The position numbers were made by a program, and so were the translations under genes. 64,000 nucleotides of DNA. It comes from Deinococcus radiophilus. GTDB taxonomy: Bacteria > Deinococcota > Deinococci > Deinococcales > Deinococcaceae. The DNA lies in NCBI RefSeq assembly GCF_020889625.1, contig NZ_CP086380.1, positions 205,001 to 269,000 on the forward strand. The letters are read 5' to 3'. Shown here in pieces: positions 49,739 through 61,308 of the stretch (position 1 is the first letter of the stretch; each line of letters starts with the position of its first letter). Below the pieces are notes generated by a model that was given only the letters and a program-made list of their open reading frames with translations, searched no databases and was not told the DNA's origin.

Positions 49739-50836
49739 TCAGGGTTCCGGCACTGGGGCTTCTTCTGCCTGGGCCTGGGCAGCGTCGGCAGCGGCAGTAT
49801 CTACATCCACAGCCACTTCCTCACCGCTTTCCAGGTCCACGACAAACTGACTGCCCTCCAGCCGGACACGGGTCAGGATCTGCTCGTCACCTGCTGGCCG
49901 AGTGGAGGCATGCAGCTCTATGTAATCGCGCATAGGCGTGTTGATCACCTTGGAGGCCAACACCTCCTCCACCTGGAAAATGCCGCCTGAGTTGTTCATC
50001 GTGACGCTGATCCGCACGGGTTTGCTGGTTCCCGCTTCAATCACCACCTGATCCACAGCCAGCGCGCTGATGGAATGAATGTCTACACTGCCCATCCGGA
50101 ACGCTTTCCGGCCCCGCCCCTTGGTAATGTCGGTCCCGTCGGCCACAGCGGTAATCCCCGCTTCAATGGTCAGTGGGGGAGGATTCAGGTCGTGGCAGTT
50201 GATCGCACCCAGGATGAATGACCGCACCTTGATGCGCTTGAAGGCATCGGCATAGAGGGGCGTCATAATCCGGTCCAGAATCGGAATGGCCAGATTGACC
50301 CCGTGGGCCTCGTGTCCGGCACGGTGGACCTGATTGCCAATGTCGTGCAACATGGTTCCCAGGATGATGACCAGCATCACGTCATCCCCGTCGCCGATGC
50401 CACTTTCGATCAGATCCGGCTTGACTCCAGCTTCCAGCAGCAGATGCGTGATGGTAATGCTGGCCGCGCCCGTGATAAAGGCGTGGACCCGTCCATGATC
50501 GTTATAGCCCAACTTGCGCATGGTGATGTAGTTGGCCATATCCCAGTGCGCCAGGGCTTCGGGATCGTTTTGCAGGGCCTCGAACGCGGCCAGCGCCCTA
50601 GGAAACTCGGCGAGGTCTGATCGCAACGACCGCTGAGCCGCCTCAATCAGCTTGGCTTTGGGCGTCTCGAAGCGGAGCTGTGACTCTGTTTCCTCGGCAG
50701 GGGGAAGGGGTGCTCCCATCTCCTGCGGATCACCCCCAGCCACCTCCAAGCGGAAACTCCCCTGAGCATGCCCCGGGTGCCTCTTCGGGCGTCTTTCAGG
50801 TTGTTCTGTACTGGCTGCGCCTCGACGGTCTTTCAC
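49739..50836 (-). CDS. HD-domain phosphohydrolase
   Basis: 365 residues. The HD metal site is TMLHDIGNQVHRAGHE with the first His in GRVHAFITGAA and a later CHD in INCHDLNPPP; this matches a metal-dependent phosphohydrolase group shared with archaea. A second domain (VRISVTMNNSGGIFQVEEVL) and an acidic tail follow. The start is a GTG at 50836, adjoining the TAA of the enoyl-CoA hydratase, with GGGGGG just before the TAA; an ATG is at 50719. Substrate unknown. Confidence 0.82.
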   Translation of the reverse strand: MKDRRGAASTEQPERRPKRHPGHAQGSFRLEVAGGDPQEMGAPLPPAEETESQLRFETPKAKLIEAAQRSLRSDLAEFPRALAAFEALQNDPEALAHWDMANYITMRKLGYNDHGRVHAFITGAASITITHLLLEAGVKPDLIESGIGDGDDVMLVIILGTMLHDIGNQVHRAGHEAHGVNLAIPILDRIMTPLYADAFKRIKVRSFILGAINCHDLNPPPLTIEAGITAVADGTDITKGRGRKAFRMGSVDIHSISALAVDQVVIEAGTSKPVRISVTMNNSGGIFQVEEVLASKVINTPMRDYIELHASTRPAGDEQILTRVRLEGSQFVVDLESGEEVAVDVDTAAADAAQAQAEEAPVPEP

Positions 50837-51634
50837 TTATTCCCCCCGGAAGTCGGGCCTACGCTTGTCCAAAAAGGCGCGGGTGCCTTCTGCGAAGTCG
50901 GCGGTGGCGACGGCCATGCCGAACAAGTCGGCCTCAATTTCCATGCCCTCTTCTACACTGAGGTGCGCGCCCCGGCGCACCGCTTCTTTGATCAGCGCCA
51001 GCGAGATCGGCGCGTTCTTGACCATCTGCTCCGCCACTTCCCGGGCCTTGTTCAGCGGATCGTCGGACACGTAATTCACCAGACCCATCTGTAGGGCTTC
51101 TTCAGCGCCGACCTGGCGGCCAGTCAGCAGCAGATCCAGGGCACGTCCCATTCCAATCAGGCGCGGCAGACGCTGGGTTCCACCAAATCCGGGAATCACG
51201 CCCAGGCTGGCTTCGGGCAGACCCAGCTTGGCGCGGGGGGAGGCCACGCGTATGTCACAGGCCAGTGCCAGTTCCAGGCCACCACCCAGCGCAAATCCTT
51301 GGATACAGGCGATGGTCGGCAGTGGCAGATTGCTCAGTGACTGCATGACTTCCTGGCCGCCCAAGGATAGCTCACGGCCCATGTAGACGCTGTTCATTTC
51401 GCTCAGCTCGGCAATATCAGCCCCAGCCACAAAGGCTTTGTCGCCACCCCCAGTCACGATCAAGGCAGAGATTTCGGCATTTTCTGCAATCAGATCCACG
51501 GCTTGCCCAATTTCAGTGATGGTGTCTGAATTCAGCGCATTCAGTGCCTTAGGACGGTTGACGGTCAGCACCGCCAGTGGACCATGCTGATCCAGTTGCA
51601 GGTTTGAGAATTCGAGTTCATCAAAGAGGGTCAT
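50837..51634 (-). CDS. enoyl-CoA hydratase/isomerase
   Basis: 265 residues of the crotonase family. The oxyanion-hole segments are KAFVAGADIAEL and IQGFALGGGLELALACDIR, with Glu residues in GLPEASLGVIPGFGGTQRL as in true hydratases, so step two of beta-oxidation is likely. It and the acyl-CoA dehydrogenase 4 kb away could serve the same pathway. I chose the ATG at 51634, where the crotonase fold begins. The HD gene follows without a gap. Confidence 0.93.
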   Translation of the reverse strand: MTLFDELEFSNLQLDQHGPLAVLTVNRPKALNALNSDTITEIGQAVDLIAENAEISALIVTGGGDKAFVAGADIAELSEMNSVYMGRELSLGGQEVMQSLSNLPLPTIACIQGFALGGGLELALACDIRVASPRAKLGLPEASLGVIPGFGGTQRLPRLIGMGRALDLLLTGRQVGAEEALQMGLVNYVSDDPLNKAREVAEQMVKNAPISLALIKEAVRRGAHLSVEEGMEIEADLFGMAVATADFAEGTRAFLDKRRPDFRGE

Positions 51635-51709
51635 GCCCTTATAGTGGCACGTCGATCCCTCAGAGCACAGCCTGATCACTTTCCGACACTCAGGTTTGCG
51701 CTGCACATC

Positions 51710-51749
51710 AAAAAACACCCCATCTCTGGACAGGCCAGGGAAGGGGCGA
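51710..51749 (-). terminator. probable terminator after rpsP
   Basis: Minus strand: CGCCCC and GGGGTG flank a weaker inner stem (CCTGG/CCAGA-like), followed by six T residues; 28 bases after the rpsP stop. Confidence 0.55.
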
Positions 51750-51777
51750 TCTTACAGGCCGTGAGGCCTAAACCGAA

Positions 51778-52026
51778 TTAGCGGACGCGGACGCCTTGGC
51801 TCTTGAGCAGGCGGCGGGCAGTTGCGGTGGGCTGAGCACCCTGTGCCAGCCAGTGCTGAGCACGCTCCACATCCACCTTCAGGAAGTTCTCGGACTTCTT
51901 GCGGGGGTCGTAGTGGCCTAGGTTTTCGATGTATCCACCATCGCGGGGGCGGCGGGCATCGGCAACAACGATGCGGTAGTGGGGGTTATGGGCCGAACCA
52001 AAACGGGACAGACGAATTTTAACCAT
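51778..52026 (-). CDS. rpsP: 30S ribosomal protein S16
   Basis: 82 residues, full length. [40 protein letters not shown] and the end [12 protein letters not shown] are family hallmarks. The ATG has GAGGAAATCAC before it. It is not linked here to rimM, trmD and ffh as in many bacteria. Confidence 0.97.
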   Translation of the reverse strand: MVKIRLSRFGSAHNPHYRIVVADARRPRDGGYIENLGHYDPRKKSENFLKVDVERAQHWLAQGAQPTATARRLLKSQGVRVR

Positions 52027-52187
52027 GTGATTTCCTCAGAAAAATATTTGAATTTGAGGGTTGCGACCCACAGGAATTAGGGCCTCGGATCAGTGCTGCG
52101 CCTCTTCCAGCAGCCACGCAAAAAAGCGCACTGCAAAAGCCTATCAGAAGGCCGGGGAGCTTGGCAAGCGGCGGCCTTCCATTCGGG

Positions 52188-52217
52188 TTGCTCCGCCTGC
52201 CCGGTGGGTGATAGACT
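52188..52217 (+). promoter_or_regulatory. promoter of rpsA
   Basis: -35 TTGCTC, 18-base spacer, -10 TAGACT, 52 bases before the rpsA ATG. Confidence 0.6.
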
Positions 52218-52269
52218 GAGGTGTTACCGCGCTCCCGAAGCGCAGGTGAATCAGGAGGATTAGGAGTTC

Positions 52270-54105
52270 ATGGAAGACAAGACCCAGACCCCCGCCCAAG
52301 AAGGTGGGATGACTCAGCCCGATCAGGGCAACGAAACCGTTACTGCGACCCAAACCGAACAGGTGCAGACCGAGCCAGTGCAGGAGCAACAGCCTCAGGC
52401 CGCTCAGCCTGAGGAGCGCGACTACCCCGAAATGACCATGGAAGACGTTCTGGCCAGCGAAGCGCAGGAGCCTCAAAATGTCAACCGTGGTGACATTGTC
52501 GACGGCACCATCGTGTTTGTCGGTTCCGAGGGCGTGGCTGTGGACATCGGCGCCAAGGTAGAGGGCATCATTCCTCTGACCCAGCTGGGCGACGAACCTG
52601 TAACCGTCGAGGAAGCTCAGGCAGAGTACAAGCCTGGCGACAGCATCACGACCTATGTGGTCCGCGTGGACATGGCCACTGGCCAGATCGTGCTGTCCAA
52701 GAAGCGTGCTGACCAGAACAAAGGTTGGCGTGTCCTGGAGAAGATGCAGGAAGAGGGTCAGACCTTTGAAGTGGACGTGCTGGAGAAAGTTCGCGGTGGT
52801 CTGGTGGCCCAGGTCGAAGGCATCCGCGCTTTCCTGCCAGCCAGCCAGGTGGATACCCGCCGGGTCAATGACTTGGACCCTTATGTCGGTAAGCCGCTGC
52901 AAGTTCAGCTGATTGAACTGAACCGTAAGCGTAACCGCGTGATCATCAGCCACCGCTCCATCCTGGATGCTCAGAAAGAGCAGGCCAAGATGGAAACCAT
53001 GACTCACCTGGAGTCTGGTGCCGAGTTTGAGGGCACTGTGGTGGAAATCACCGACTTCGGCGTGTTCGTGAACCTGGGCGGCATTGACGGTCTGGTTCAC
53101 CGCAGTGAGCTGACCTATGGCCGTTTCAACCATCCCCGCGAAGTGGTAAGCGTGGGCGATAAGGTCCAGGTTCAGGTCATTGACGTAGATGAAGGCCGTG
53201 AACGCATCAACCTAAGCATGAAGTCGCTGACCCAGGACCCCTGGGAAGGTGCGATGGAGCGCTACAGCATTGGTCAACGCGTTAAGGGTAAAGTCACCAA
53301 CCTGACCAACTTCGGTGCTTTCATTGAACTGGAAGCTGGCCTGGAAGGTCTGGTCCATGTCAGTGAAATGAGCTGGACCAAGCGTGTGCGTCACCCCAAT
53401 GAAGTCCTGACCGAAGGTGAAGAAGCCGAAGCTGTCATCCTGCGAATGGATCCAGCGGAGCGCCGCATCAGTCTGGGCATTCGTCAAACTCAGGAAGATC
53501 CCTGGAGCGCCCTGCCTGACCGTTACCCCCCTGGCACCCCCGTCAAAGGCCAGGTCACTGGTCTGACCGACTTCGGCGTGTTCATGGAGATTGAAGAGGG
53601 CATTGAAGGACTGATTCACATCAGCGAGCTGGATATCCAGCGTGTGAATAACCCTGCTGACCTGTTCAAGAAGGGTGACGAAATCGAAGCTGTGATCCTG
53701 AACATTGATCCTGTGGAGCAGCGTGCCAGCCTGTCACGTCGCCGCGCCATGGGTGGCGGTCCTGCTCCCCGTGAAATGGGAGGCGGTAACCGCGACTTCG
53801 TCAGTCAGGGTGGTGGAAGCCGTTCCGAGCGCTACAGCAGCGGTGGTGGCCGCCGTGGTGGCCGTGGTGCTGACTACAACTATTCTGCCAAGGATGCCAG
53901 CCAGGGCGGTAAGATCAGCACCAAGCTGGGTGATGTCTACGCCGATCTGTTTGCACAGTTTGGGATGAGCTCCGACAGCGACAAGACTGAGAAGGCTGAG
54001 ACTGCCAAAGCTGATCAGGCTGCCGATGCATCTGTGGCTATGAGCGCTGGTGAGGCCGTTGAGCTGACTGAAGGATACGACAGCGACAGCAACACCCGTG
54101 ACTGA
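52270..54105 (+). CDS. rpsA: 30S ribosomal protein S1
   Basis: Brings mRNA to the 30S subunit. 611 residues: an acidic Gln/Glu/Pro N-terminal stretch (about 1-60), five S1 domains (starting near 71, 162, 250, 334 and 421; the third to fifth have the classic FGVFV/FGAFI and GLVHxSE strings) and a Gly/Arg/Ser-rich tail (about 495-545) before an acidic end. E. coli S1 has six domains, so this is a five-domain form. The ATG follows GGAG. A promoter lies just upstream and a long hairpin follows. Confidence 0.96.
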   Translation: MEDKTQTPAQEGGMTQPDQGNETVTATQTEQVQTEPVQEQQPQAAQPEERDYPEMTMEDVLASEAQEPQNVNRGDIVDGTIVFVGSEGVAVDIGAKVEGIIPLTQLGDEPVTVEEAQAEYKPGDSITTYVVRVDMATGQIVLSKKRADQNKGWRVLEKMQEEGQTFEVDVLEKVRGGLVAQVEGIRAFLPASQVDTRRVNDLDPYVGKPLQVQLIELNRKRNRVIISHRSILDAQKEQAKMETMTHLESGAEFEGTVVEITDFGVFVNLGGIDGLVHRSELTYGRFNHPREVVSVGDKVQVQVIDVDEGRERINLSMKSLTQDPWEGAMERYSIGQRVKGKVTNLTNFGAFIELEAGLEGLVHVSEMSWTKRVRHPNEVLTEGEEAEAVILRMDPAERRISLGIRQTQEDPWSALPDRYPPGTPVKGQVTGLTDFGVFMEIEEGIEGLIHISELDIQRVNNPADLFKKGDEIEAVILNIDPVEQRASLSRRRAMGGGPAPREMGGGNRDFVSQGGGSRSERYSSGGGRRGGRGADYNYSAKDASQGGKISTKLGDVYADLFAQFGMSSDSDKTEKAETAKADQAADASVAMSAGEAVELTEGYDSDSNTRD

Positions 54106-54120
54106 TGATCAAATACCTTA

Positions 54121-54162
54121 TACAAACAAGTCGCTTGGATTTCTCCAAGGGACTTGTTTGTA
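54121..54162. repeat. long hairpin after rpsA, no T-run
   Basis: TACAAACAAGTC and GACTTGTTTGTA are perfect 12-bp arms; inside, after one G-G mismatch, CTTGGA pairs with TCCAAG around the loop TTTC. Eighteen pairs in all, but the base run after it is TGGAGAAC, not T-rich. It could protect the rpsA mRNA end or terminate in both directions. Confidence 0.6.
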
Positions 54163-54213
54163 TGGAGAACTAAGAGCGTCCTAGGTGATTTTGCAGAGTT
54201 GGCCAGCAAAGTA

Positions 54214-54248
54214 TAGAAAAAGGGGTGGACTGGAAGGTCCACCCCTTT
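54214..54248 (-). terminator. intrinsic terminator after rpmE
   Basis: Minus strand: AAAGGGGTGGAC, loop CTTCCA, GTCCACCCCTTT followed by TT. Near-symmetric, so it may also stop rpsA transcripts from the other side. Confidence 0.85.
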
Positions 54249-54263
54249 GAAGCTTTGTTGAAC

Positions 54264-54479
54264 TTATTTACGCTGACGGTAGCTGTCGCCAAAGCGCTTG
54301 GAGAATTTCTCCACACGGCCTTCGGTGTCCACGAAGCGCTCTTCCCCAGTCCAGAAGGGGTGAGAACCACTCCATACATCCACGTGAATTTCAGGACGGG
54401 TGCTTAAGGTCTCCATCACCACTTGGCCCTGGTAGATGATCTTGCAAGGTACTGCTTTAGGGTGCAGGTCTTTTTTCAT
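54264..54479 (-). CDS. rpmE: 50S ribosomal protein L31 (zinc-free form)
   Basis: 71 residues from the ATG at 54479, which has AAGGAGG seven bases before it. MKKDLHPKAVPCKIIY, HVDVWSGSHPFWTGEERFVD and TEGRVEKFSKRFGDSY are L31 strings. Where zinc-binding L31 has CxC and VCSxCHPF, this one has VWSGSHPF and keeps a single Cys, so it belongs to the C-minus form that needs no zinc. It may replace a zinc-binding paralogue elsewhere in the genome. Confidence 0.95.
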   Translation of the reverse strand: MKKDLHPKAVPCKIIYQGQVVMETLSTRPEIHVDVWSGSHPFWTGEERFVDTEGRVEKFSKRFGDSYRQRK

Positions 54480-54524
54480 AAGTTCCTCCTTGGCCACGTC
54501 ATGTGCGTAGCAATGAACCTTAAA

Positions 54525-54533
54525 ATTATATCA
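54525..54533 (-). promoter_or_regulatory. extended -10 promoter of rpmE
   Basis: TGATATAAT on the minus strand, a consensus extended -10, 46 bases before the ATG; no good -35 is seen, as expected for this type. Confidence 0.65.
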
Positions 54534-54655
54534 TACCCAGAGGCCAGGCACGACCATATCTAAAAGATAGGCGATAAGAAATAGGCATCAATTATTGGAG
54601 CTGTTTCCTCTGGGCGTCCGCTATCCCACGTTCACTCAACACCTGAGGCAGTGTA

Positions 54656-54702
54656 GGGTATAAAAGCAAAGCAACGGCTGGAGTCCACTCCAGCCGTTGC
54701 TT
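54656..54702 (-). terminator. intrinsic terminator after tuf
   Basis: Minus strand: AAGCAACGGCTGGAGT, loop GG, ACTCCAGCCGTTGCTT, then TGCTTTTAT. The 16 bp stem is perfect. Confidence 0.85.
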
Positions 54703-54743
54703 CCGGTATTGACCACCTCATGAAGCTGTGATCAATTTGCTTA

Positions 54744-55961
<1,218 letters not shown>

Positions 55962-56063
55962 AAGTTCCTCCTTGGTTCTTTACCCCGGGGGGTAAGCCTT
56001 ACTAGGATACACAACCGCCGAGCTTTGATGCATCAGCTGAGGCAACCTATCAGGCAAGATGAC

Positions 56064-56099
56064 CAAAAAAAGTGACTTGCTCTATGTAGGGCAAGTCAC
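56064..56099 (-). terminator. terminator after the Thr-Tyr-Thr tRNA cluster
   Basis: Minus strand: GTGACTTGC, loop CCTACATAGA, GCAAGTCAC, then seven T residues. Confidence 0.8.
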
Positions 56100-56103
56100 G
56101 GTC

Positions 56104-56178
<75 letters not shown>

Positions 56179-56198
56179 GAAATCCACTGAAGATGTGG

Positions 56199-56285
<87 letters not shown>

Positions 56286-56323
56286 ATCGCTAACACATTG
56301 TACCTGACTCCGCTTGAAGAATT

Positions 56324-56399
<76 letters not shown>

Positions 56400-56487
56400 G
56401 TCCCTTGTTCAACCCCTACCTGCTTGAGAAACAGGCGGTATCCCAGGTCAGAAGCTCGCCTTTTTCCTCGCTCACTTCCGGATGAGG

Positions 56488-56516
56488 ATAGTAACACCTG
56501 CACGGTGAGGTGTCAA
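56488..56516 (-). promoter_or_regulatory. promoter of the Thr-Tyr-Thr tRNA cluster
   Basis: Minus strand: consensus -35 TTGACA (56516-56511), 17-base spacer, -10 TACTAT (56493-56488). About 85 bases before tRNA-Thr(TGT). Confidence 0.8.
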
Positions 56517-56792
56517 CACTCCGCCCTCTAATCGCCCATAGCATGCCCAGTCTGCTCACTGACCGTGCAGTCGGTTGCAGGCTGAGGGCAGCTTTGCCGT
56601 TACACTGAGGAACTTGAGCCACCGCTGAACGGGCTTGATTTTGCGACGTGTAAAGAGCTGTGCAGGGGCTCTGTTTTGATTTCAGTACGACCCGCTGTGA
56701 CGGCATTTCCAGAGCTGTGGAGTACTGAGCCCACAATGCACAGACAGGCCAGGTGGCTGAGCGGTAAAGGGTCACCAGAGTGACATGAACCG
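56517..56792. other. intergenic region before the ABC exporter
   Basis: No gene is supported here. A 144-codon frame on the minus strand has composition unlike the neighbours and no family match. The ABC-exporter promoter should lie here, but I could not fix it. Confidence 0.3.
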
Positions 56793-56805
56793 AGAGGGAG
56801 CGTAG

Positions 56806-58695
56806 ATGGACCGAAATTGGCAAGCCCTGTGGGCCTATCTTTACCGGCACCGGAGGCAGTACATCATCGGGATCGTGGCAGTGGCCATCGCCAATGCACT
56901 GGCGTTGCTGCCGTTTTACTTTATTCGCCTGGTGATTGATGGACTGACGGCCCGCATTGAGGGTGGCAGCGCAGCAGCAATCACGCTGACTCAGATCGGC
57001 TGGTATGCCGCTGGTATTGCGATTTCCGCATTGCTCTCAGGGGCGCTGATGCTGGTGATGCGCCGGCAGATTATTGTGGCGTCGCGGGAAATTGAGTACG
57101 AGGTCCGGCGTGACCTGTTCGCTCATTTACAGACGCTGGATCAGGCGTACTTTGGCCGTGCCCGCACCGGGGACTTGATGAACCGCCTGACCGGAGATCT
57201 GGGATCAGTGCGTGAACTGCTGGGCTTCGGGGCCTGGCAGGTGGTCAACATCGCCGCGTCCTTCGCTACCAGTTTGGCCGTCATGTTCAGCCTCAGCTGG
57301 CAGCTCACCCTGGTCGTGTTGGCCCTGCTGCCCATCATCGTGGGGGCACTTTTTGTGCTGGCCCGTATGATTCATGCCCGGCATACCGCTGTGCAGGAGC
57401 AAAACAGCCTGATCGCTGCCAAGGCCCAGGAAAACTTCAGTGGGGCGCGGGTGGTCAAAGGCTACGCCATGGAGTCGCGCGAGTTGGAGGACTACCGCGC
57501 CATGAACTTGGAGCTGCTGCGCCGCAATATCCAGCTGACCAAGGTGGACGGGCCGCTGCGGTCCTTCACGTCGCTGTTGCTGGGCCTGGCCTTCGGTCTG
57601 GTACTGCTGGTGGGTGGACGTCAGATTCTTCAGGGCAGTGGTGAATTTACGGTGGGCATGTTCGTGCAGTTCGTGGGGACGCTGGACCGCCTGGCTTGGC
57701 CGATGATGATGGTCGGCTGGATCACATCCGTCAACCAGCGTGGTCTGGCCTCCTGGCGGCGTCTGGTGGAACTGTTCAACGCCCGCCCGGAAGTGGGACG
57801 GGTGCCGGACGAGGCCCAGACCTTGCCCGTTCGTGGTGAGCTGGAGCTGAAAGGGGTCAGCTTGCGTTACGGTGATACGGCGGTCCTCAAGGACATCGAT
57901 CTCCACGTTCCGGCAGGTACATTCCTGGGCATTACTGGGCCGACCGGAAGTGGCAAAACGTCACTGGCGGCCCTGCTGACCCGGTTGGTAGACCCCACCG
58001 AGGGCCAAGTGCTGCTGGATGGACGCGATCTGCGGGCCATTCCCACAACTCAGCTGCGTGAAGTGCTGGGTGTCGTACCGCAGGAACCGTTTCTCTTTAG
58101 CGATACGCTGGCCAATAACATTACTTTTGGTCTAGAACACGAGCAACTCCCAGTGATTCCTACAGGGGTGAGTGTGCTGGATGTTTCACCGCCACCCGAG
58201 CTGCCCCAGAATCCAGATCAGGCGCAGGTGCTCCGTGCCGCCGAGCTGGCTGGTCTAGCAGGTGATGTGGAAGGGTTTCCCGAAGGCTACGGCACACTGC
58301 TGGGCGAACGCGGTGTAACCCTCAGTGGTGGGCAACGGCAGCGCACCGCTATTGCCCGCGCCATTGCCCGTGAGCCACGTGTGCTGATTCTGGACGACAG
58401 CCTCAGTGCTGTGGACACCGAAACCGAGCGACAGATTATCGATGGTCTGCGCGAAGTCAGTCGGGGCCGCACTGTGATCCTGATCGCGCACCGGATCAGT
58501 ACCCTGCGCCACGCCGACACCATTGCCGTACTGGATGAGGGCCGCTTGGTTGAGCAGGGCAGCCACGCTGAACTGCTGGCCCTGGGCGGCCATTACGCCG
58601 AGTTGGACCGTTTGCAACAACTGAGCAGTGAAATAGAGGAAGACACGGGGCAGGCCACCGCATCTGGCGCTACGCTTGCAGGAGGACGCGCATGA
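56806..58695 (+). CDS. ABC exporter subunit 1 (degenerate Walker B)
   Basis: A half-transporter of 629 residues: six membrane helices (about 15-310) fused to an ATPase. Walker [10 protein letters not shown] (about 378), signature [14 protein letters not shown] (about 506) and Walker [13 protein letters not shown], in which the catalytic Glu is Asp. A stretch of about 30 extra residues (58140-58220) sits before the signature helix. With the next gene it forms a heterodimer of the TM287/288 or BmrCD type. The ATG has GAGGGAG before it. Probable drug or lipid exporter. Confidence 0.9.
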   Translation: MDRNWQALWAYLYRHRRQYIIGIVAVAIANALALLPFYFIRLVIDGLTARIEGGSAAAITLTQIGWYAAGIAISALLSGALMLVMRRQIIVASREIEYEVRRDLFAHLQTLDQAYFGRARTGDLMNRLTGDLGSVRELLGFGAWQVVNIAASFATSLAVMFSLSWQLTLVVLALLPIIVGALFVLARMIHARHTAVQEQNSLIAAKAQENFSGARVVKGYAMESRELEDYRAMNLELLRRNIQLTKVDGPLRSFTSLLLGLAFGLVLLVGGRQILQGSGEFTVGMFVQFVGTLDRLAWPMMMVGWITSVNQRGLASWRRLVELFNARPEVGRVPDEAQTLPVRGELELKGVSLRYGDTAVLKDIDLHVPAGTFLGITGPTGSGKTSLAALLTRLVDPTEGQVLLDGRDLRAIPTTQLREVLGVVPQEPFLFSDTLANNITFGLEHEQLPVIPTGVSVLDVSPPPELPQNPDQAQVLRAAELAGLAGDVEGFPEGYGTLLGERGVTLSGGQRQRTAIARAIAREPRVLILDDSLSAVDTETERQIIDGLREVSRGRTVILIAHRISTLRHADTIAVLDEGRLVEQGSHAELLALGGHYAELDRLQQLSSEIEEDTGQATASGATLAGGRA

Positions 58696-60602
58696 CCAAG
58701 CCCGAAAGCATCAAGCCAGACAATCAGGACTTGGATCTGGATCTGGTCAAGCGGATCCTGTGTTATGTGCGGCCTTATGGCACGCTGGCGGCGGCGGCCG
58801 TGGTGCTGACGCTGCTGCACTCGCTGATTCAGCCCCAGTTTGCCCTGATTCAGCGCGACGCCATTGACAGCTATCTGGTGCCGTTCGAGCTGGACCGTAC
58901 TCTGGACACCGCAGCCTTGTTTGAAGGCCTGCTGCGGGTGGCCCTGGCCTATATGGGCCTGCGTGTCCTGGACTTCGCCATTCAGTACGGCTCTACCCTG
59001 GCGATCGGTTACCTGGGACAGAATGTGCTGCGCGACATTCGCGCCGATGTCTTCGGCAAGTTGCAGCGCCTGCACCTCGCCTACTTTGACCGTAACCCGG
59101 TGGGCCGCCTGATCACCCGCGTGACCAGCGACGTGGACGCCATCAACCAGTTCATCACGGGCGGCCTGGTCAGCCTGATCAACTCGGTCTTCCTGATCAT
59201 TGCCTATGTCTGGATTATGCTGAGTGTCGACTGGCGGCTGAGCCTGATCAGCTTTACGGTATTGCCGCTGATGTACTTTGCCACCAATTTCTTCCGGGGC
59301 AAAATGCGTGAGGCCTTCCGCTGGACCCGGCTGGAGCAGGCCGTGGTGAACACCCAGCTGAACGAGAACATCACCGGGGCCATGACCGTGCAGCTGTTCG
59401 GACGCGAGGCCCGCTCGGCGCTGGATTTTGACCATGCCAACCGCCGCTTGCTGGCCGCCCATACCAACTCGGTCCACTGGTTCTCGCTGTTCATGCCCAC
59501 GGTGGCCTTTCTGGGCCAGCTGGCCGTCGCGCTGGTGGTGTACTTCGCCGCCAGTTTCCTGCTGCAAGACCAGGCAGCGGGCGTGGTCGCTGGAGTGACG
59601 GTCGGGACCATCTTCGCCTTCGTGCAGTTCACCCAGCAGTTGTTCCAGCCGATTCAGGATCTGGCGGACGTCTTCAACAACTTGCAGGCCGCGATGGCGT
59701 CCAGCGAACGTATCTTTGAGGTGCTGGACGAAAAAGAAGAGATCAGTGACAAGCCGGGCGCAGCTGTGCTGGACCCCTTCGAGGGCCGGGTGGACTTTGA
59801 GAACGTCTGGTTCGCCTACGACCCGGCGGTTACGGCAGTCACCCCAGAGGACGATTCTCGCTGGATTCTGCGCGGCGTGGATCTGCACATCCAGCCGGGC
59901 GAAAGCGTGGCCCTGGTCGGTGCCACTGGCGCCGGCAAAACCAGTGTCACCGCCCTCGTCAGCCGCTTTTACGACGTGCAGCGCGGAGCGGTCAAGGTGG
60001 ACGGCCATGACGTGCGCGACCTGGCGCAGTACGACCTGCGCCGCCATGTGGGCGTGGTGTTGCAAGACGTGTTTCTGTTTGCCGGAACCATCGCTTCCAA
60101 CCTGTCGCTGGGCAACCCGGACGTGACCCAGGCGGATATTGAGTCGGCCTGCCGCTATGTCGGCGTGCATGACTACGTCATGAGTTTGCCCGATGGCTAT
60201 CAAACCGAAGTGCGTGAGCGCGGCGCGGGCCTGAGTACCGGCCAGAAGCAGCTCTTGGCCTTTGCCCGGGCGCTGCTCCAGAATCCAGACATCATCATGG
60301 TGCTGGACGAAGCCACCGCTAATGTGGATACCGAAACCGAGCTGCGGATTCAGGCGGCGCTGGAAAAAGTGATGCAGGGCCGCACCTCTATCGTGATCGC
60401 CCACCGCCTCAGCACCATTGAAGGTGCCGACCGTATCATCGTGATGCGTCGCGGCAAGATTGTCGAAGAAGGGTCACACCGTGAGCTGCTGGCACGTGGG
60501 GGTTACTACTCACGGTTGCAGCAGCTTCAGTACGCCAGCCGTGCCTCAGATGGAAGCGGAGCGCAGGCTCTGCCGGAGGGTACGCAGTCACCCGACAAAT
60601 AG
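58692..60602 (+). CDS. ABC exporter subunit 2
   Basis: 636 residues, the partner of the previous gene, which it overlaps by four bases (ATGA). Six membrane helices (about 15-330) and an ATPase with Walker [10 protein letters not shown] (about 410), Walker [14 protein letters not shown] with the catalytic Glu, and a changed signature LSTGQKQL. The normal Walker site here pairs with the normal LSGGQ of subunit 1; the altered signature pairs with the Asp-type Walker B of subunit 1. So the dimer has one active and one degenerate ATP site, usual for heterodimeric exporters. Confidence 0.92.
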   Translation: MTKPESIKPDNQDLDLDLVKRILCYVRPYGTLAAAAVVLTLLHSLIQPQFALIQRDAIDSYLVPFELDRTLDTAALFEGLLRVALAYMGLRVLDFAIQYGSTLAIGYLGQNVLRDIRADVFGKLQRLHLAYFDRNPVGRLITRVTSDVDAINQFITGGLVSLINSVFLIIAYVWIMLSVDWRLSLISFTVLPLMYFATNFFRGKMREAFRWTRLEQAVVNTQLNENITGAMTVQLFGREARSALDFDHANRRLLAAHTNSVHWFSLFMPTVAFLGQLAVALVVYFAASFLLQDQAAGVVAGVTVGTIFAFVQFTQQLFQPIQDLADVFNNLQAAMASSERIFEVLDEKEEISDKPGAAVLDPFEGRVDFENVWFAYDPAVTAVTPEDDSRWILRGVDLHIQPGESVALVGATGAGKTSVTALVSRFYDVQRGAVKVDGHDVRDLAQYDLRRHVGVVLQDVFLFAGTIASNLSLGNPDVTQADIESACRYVGVHDYVMSLPDGYQTEVRERGAGLSTGQKQLLAFARALLQNPDIIMVLDEATANVDTETELRIQAALEKVMQGRTSIVIAHRLSTIEGADRIIVMRRGKIVEEGSHRELLARGGYYSRLQQLQYASRASDGSGAQALPEGTQSPDK

Positions 60603-60616
60603 GGCGCGCCTCGCCC

Positions 60617-60646
60617 TTGATTCAAGCAGGGGTCAAGCGCTAAACT
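60617..60646 (+). promoter_or_regulatory. promoter of the rpsL-rpsG-fusA operon
   Basis: -35 TTGATT, 18-base spacer, -10 TAAACT. It leaves a leader of about 150 bases before rpsL, long enough for regulation. Confidence 0.6.
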
Positions 60647-60807
60647 GCTTCGGTTGAACCTGGGCCAGAAGGGTTGCTCTGTCCACGGTTTCGGCAGCCG
60701 CATCACCACCTGGATGCTGACAGGAGAGGAAGGATCCGGCCCAGTGGCTTGGGACCGACCCGCGGAGATGCAGGCACATTCTTTAGCCCCAGATAGGAGT
60801 GATTGAA

Positions 60808-61191
60808 CTGCCAACTGTACAGCAGCTTGTCCGTAAGGGCCGCAAAACCGTGGCCAAAAAGACCAAAGTGCCCGCACTGAAGGGAAGCCCCTTCCGCCGT
60901 GGCGTGTGCACCGTCGTCAAGACCACCACCCCCAAGAAGCCCAACTCGGCCATGCGTAAGATTGCCCGTGTGCGTCTGAGCAGCGGCTACGAAGTGACCG
61001 CTTACATCCCTGGTGAGGGCCACAACCTGCAGGAGCGCTCTGTGGTGCTGATCCGCGGTGGCCGTGTGAAGGACCTTCCCGGTGTGCGTTACCACATCGT
61101 GCGCGGCGCGCTGGACACCCAGGGCGTTAAGGACCGTAACCAGGCCCGCAGCAAATACGGCACCAAAAAGCCTAAGGCTGCTGCCAAGTAA
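60808..61191 (+). CDS. rpsL: 30S ribosomal protein S12, apparent CTG start
   Basis: 127 residues if translation starts at the CTG at 60808: [13 protein letters not shown] is the usual S12 N-terminus, and AGGAG lies eight bases before that codon. The only other start is a GTG at 60799, which overlaps the ribosome-binding site and would add MIE. No ATG is available. [13 protein letters not shown] (streptomycin-region lysines present) and [13 protein letters not shown] (site of Asp methylthiolation) are normal. First gene of the str operon. Confidence 0.93.
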   Translation: MPTVQQLVRKGRKTVAKKTKVPALKGSPFRRGVCTVVKTTTPKKPNSAMRKIARVRLSSGYEVTAYIPGEGHNLQERSVVLIRGGRVKDLPGVRYHIVRGALDTQGVKDRNQARSKYGTKKPKAAAK

Positions 61192-61308
61192 TCCCGGCTG
61201 ACGCCCAGGTGAGAAGCACTGCTGTGCTTTCCTGGGCCTCGCCTGTGTCGCTGGCCTGAACTGCCAGCCGCCCCTTTTATCCTGACTTTCCCCAAGGAGG
61301 ACCCATCC

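Noticed and set aside
56416..56850. A 144-codon frame before the ABC exporter
   Set aside because: It covers the tRNA promoter, has no family features and its residue composition is unlike the neighbours.
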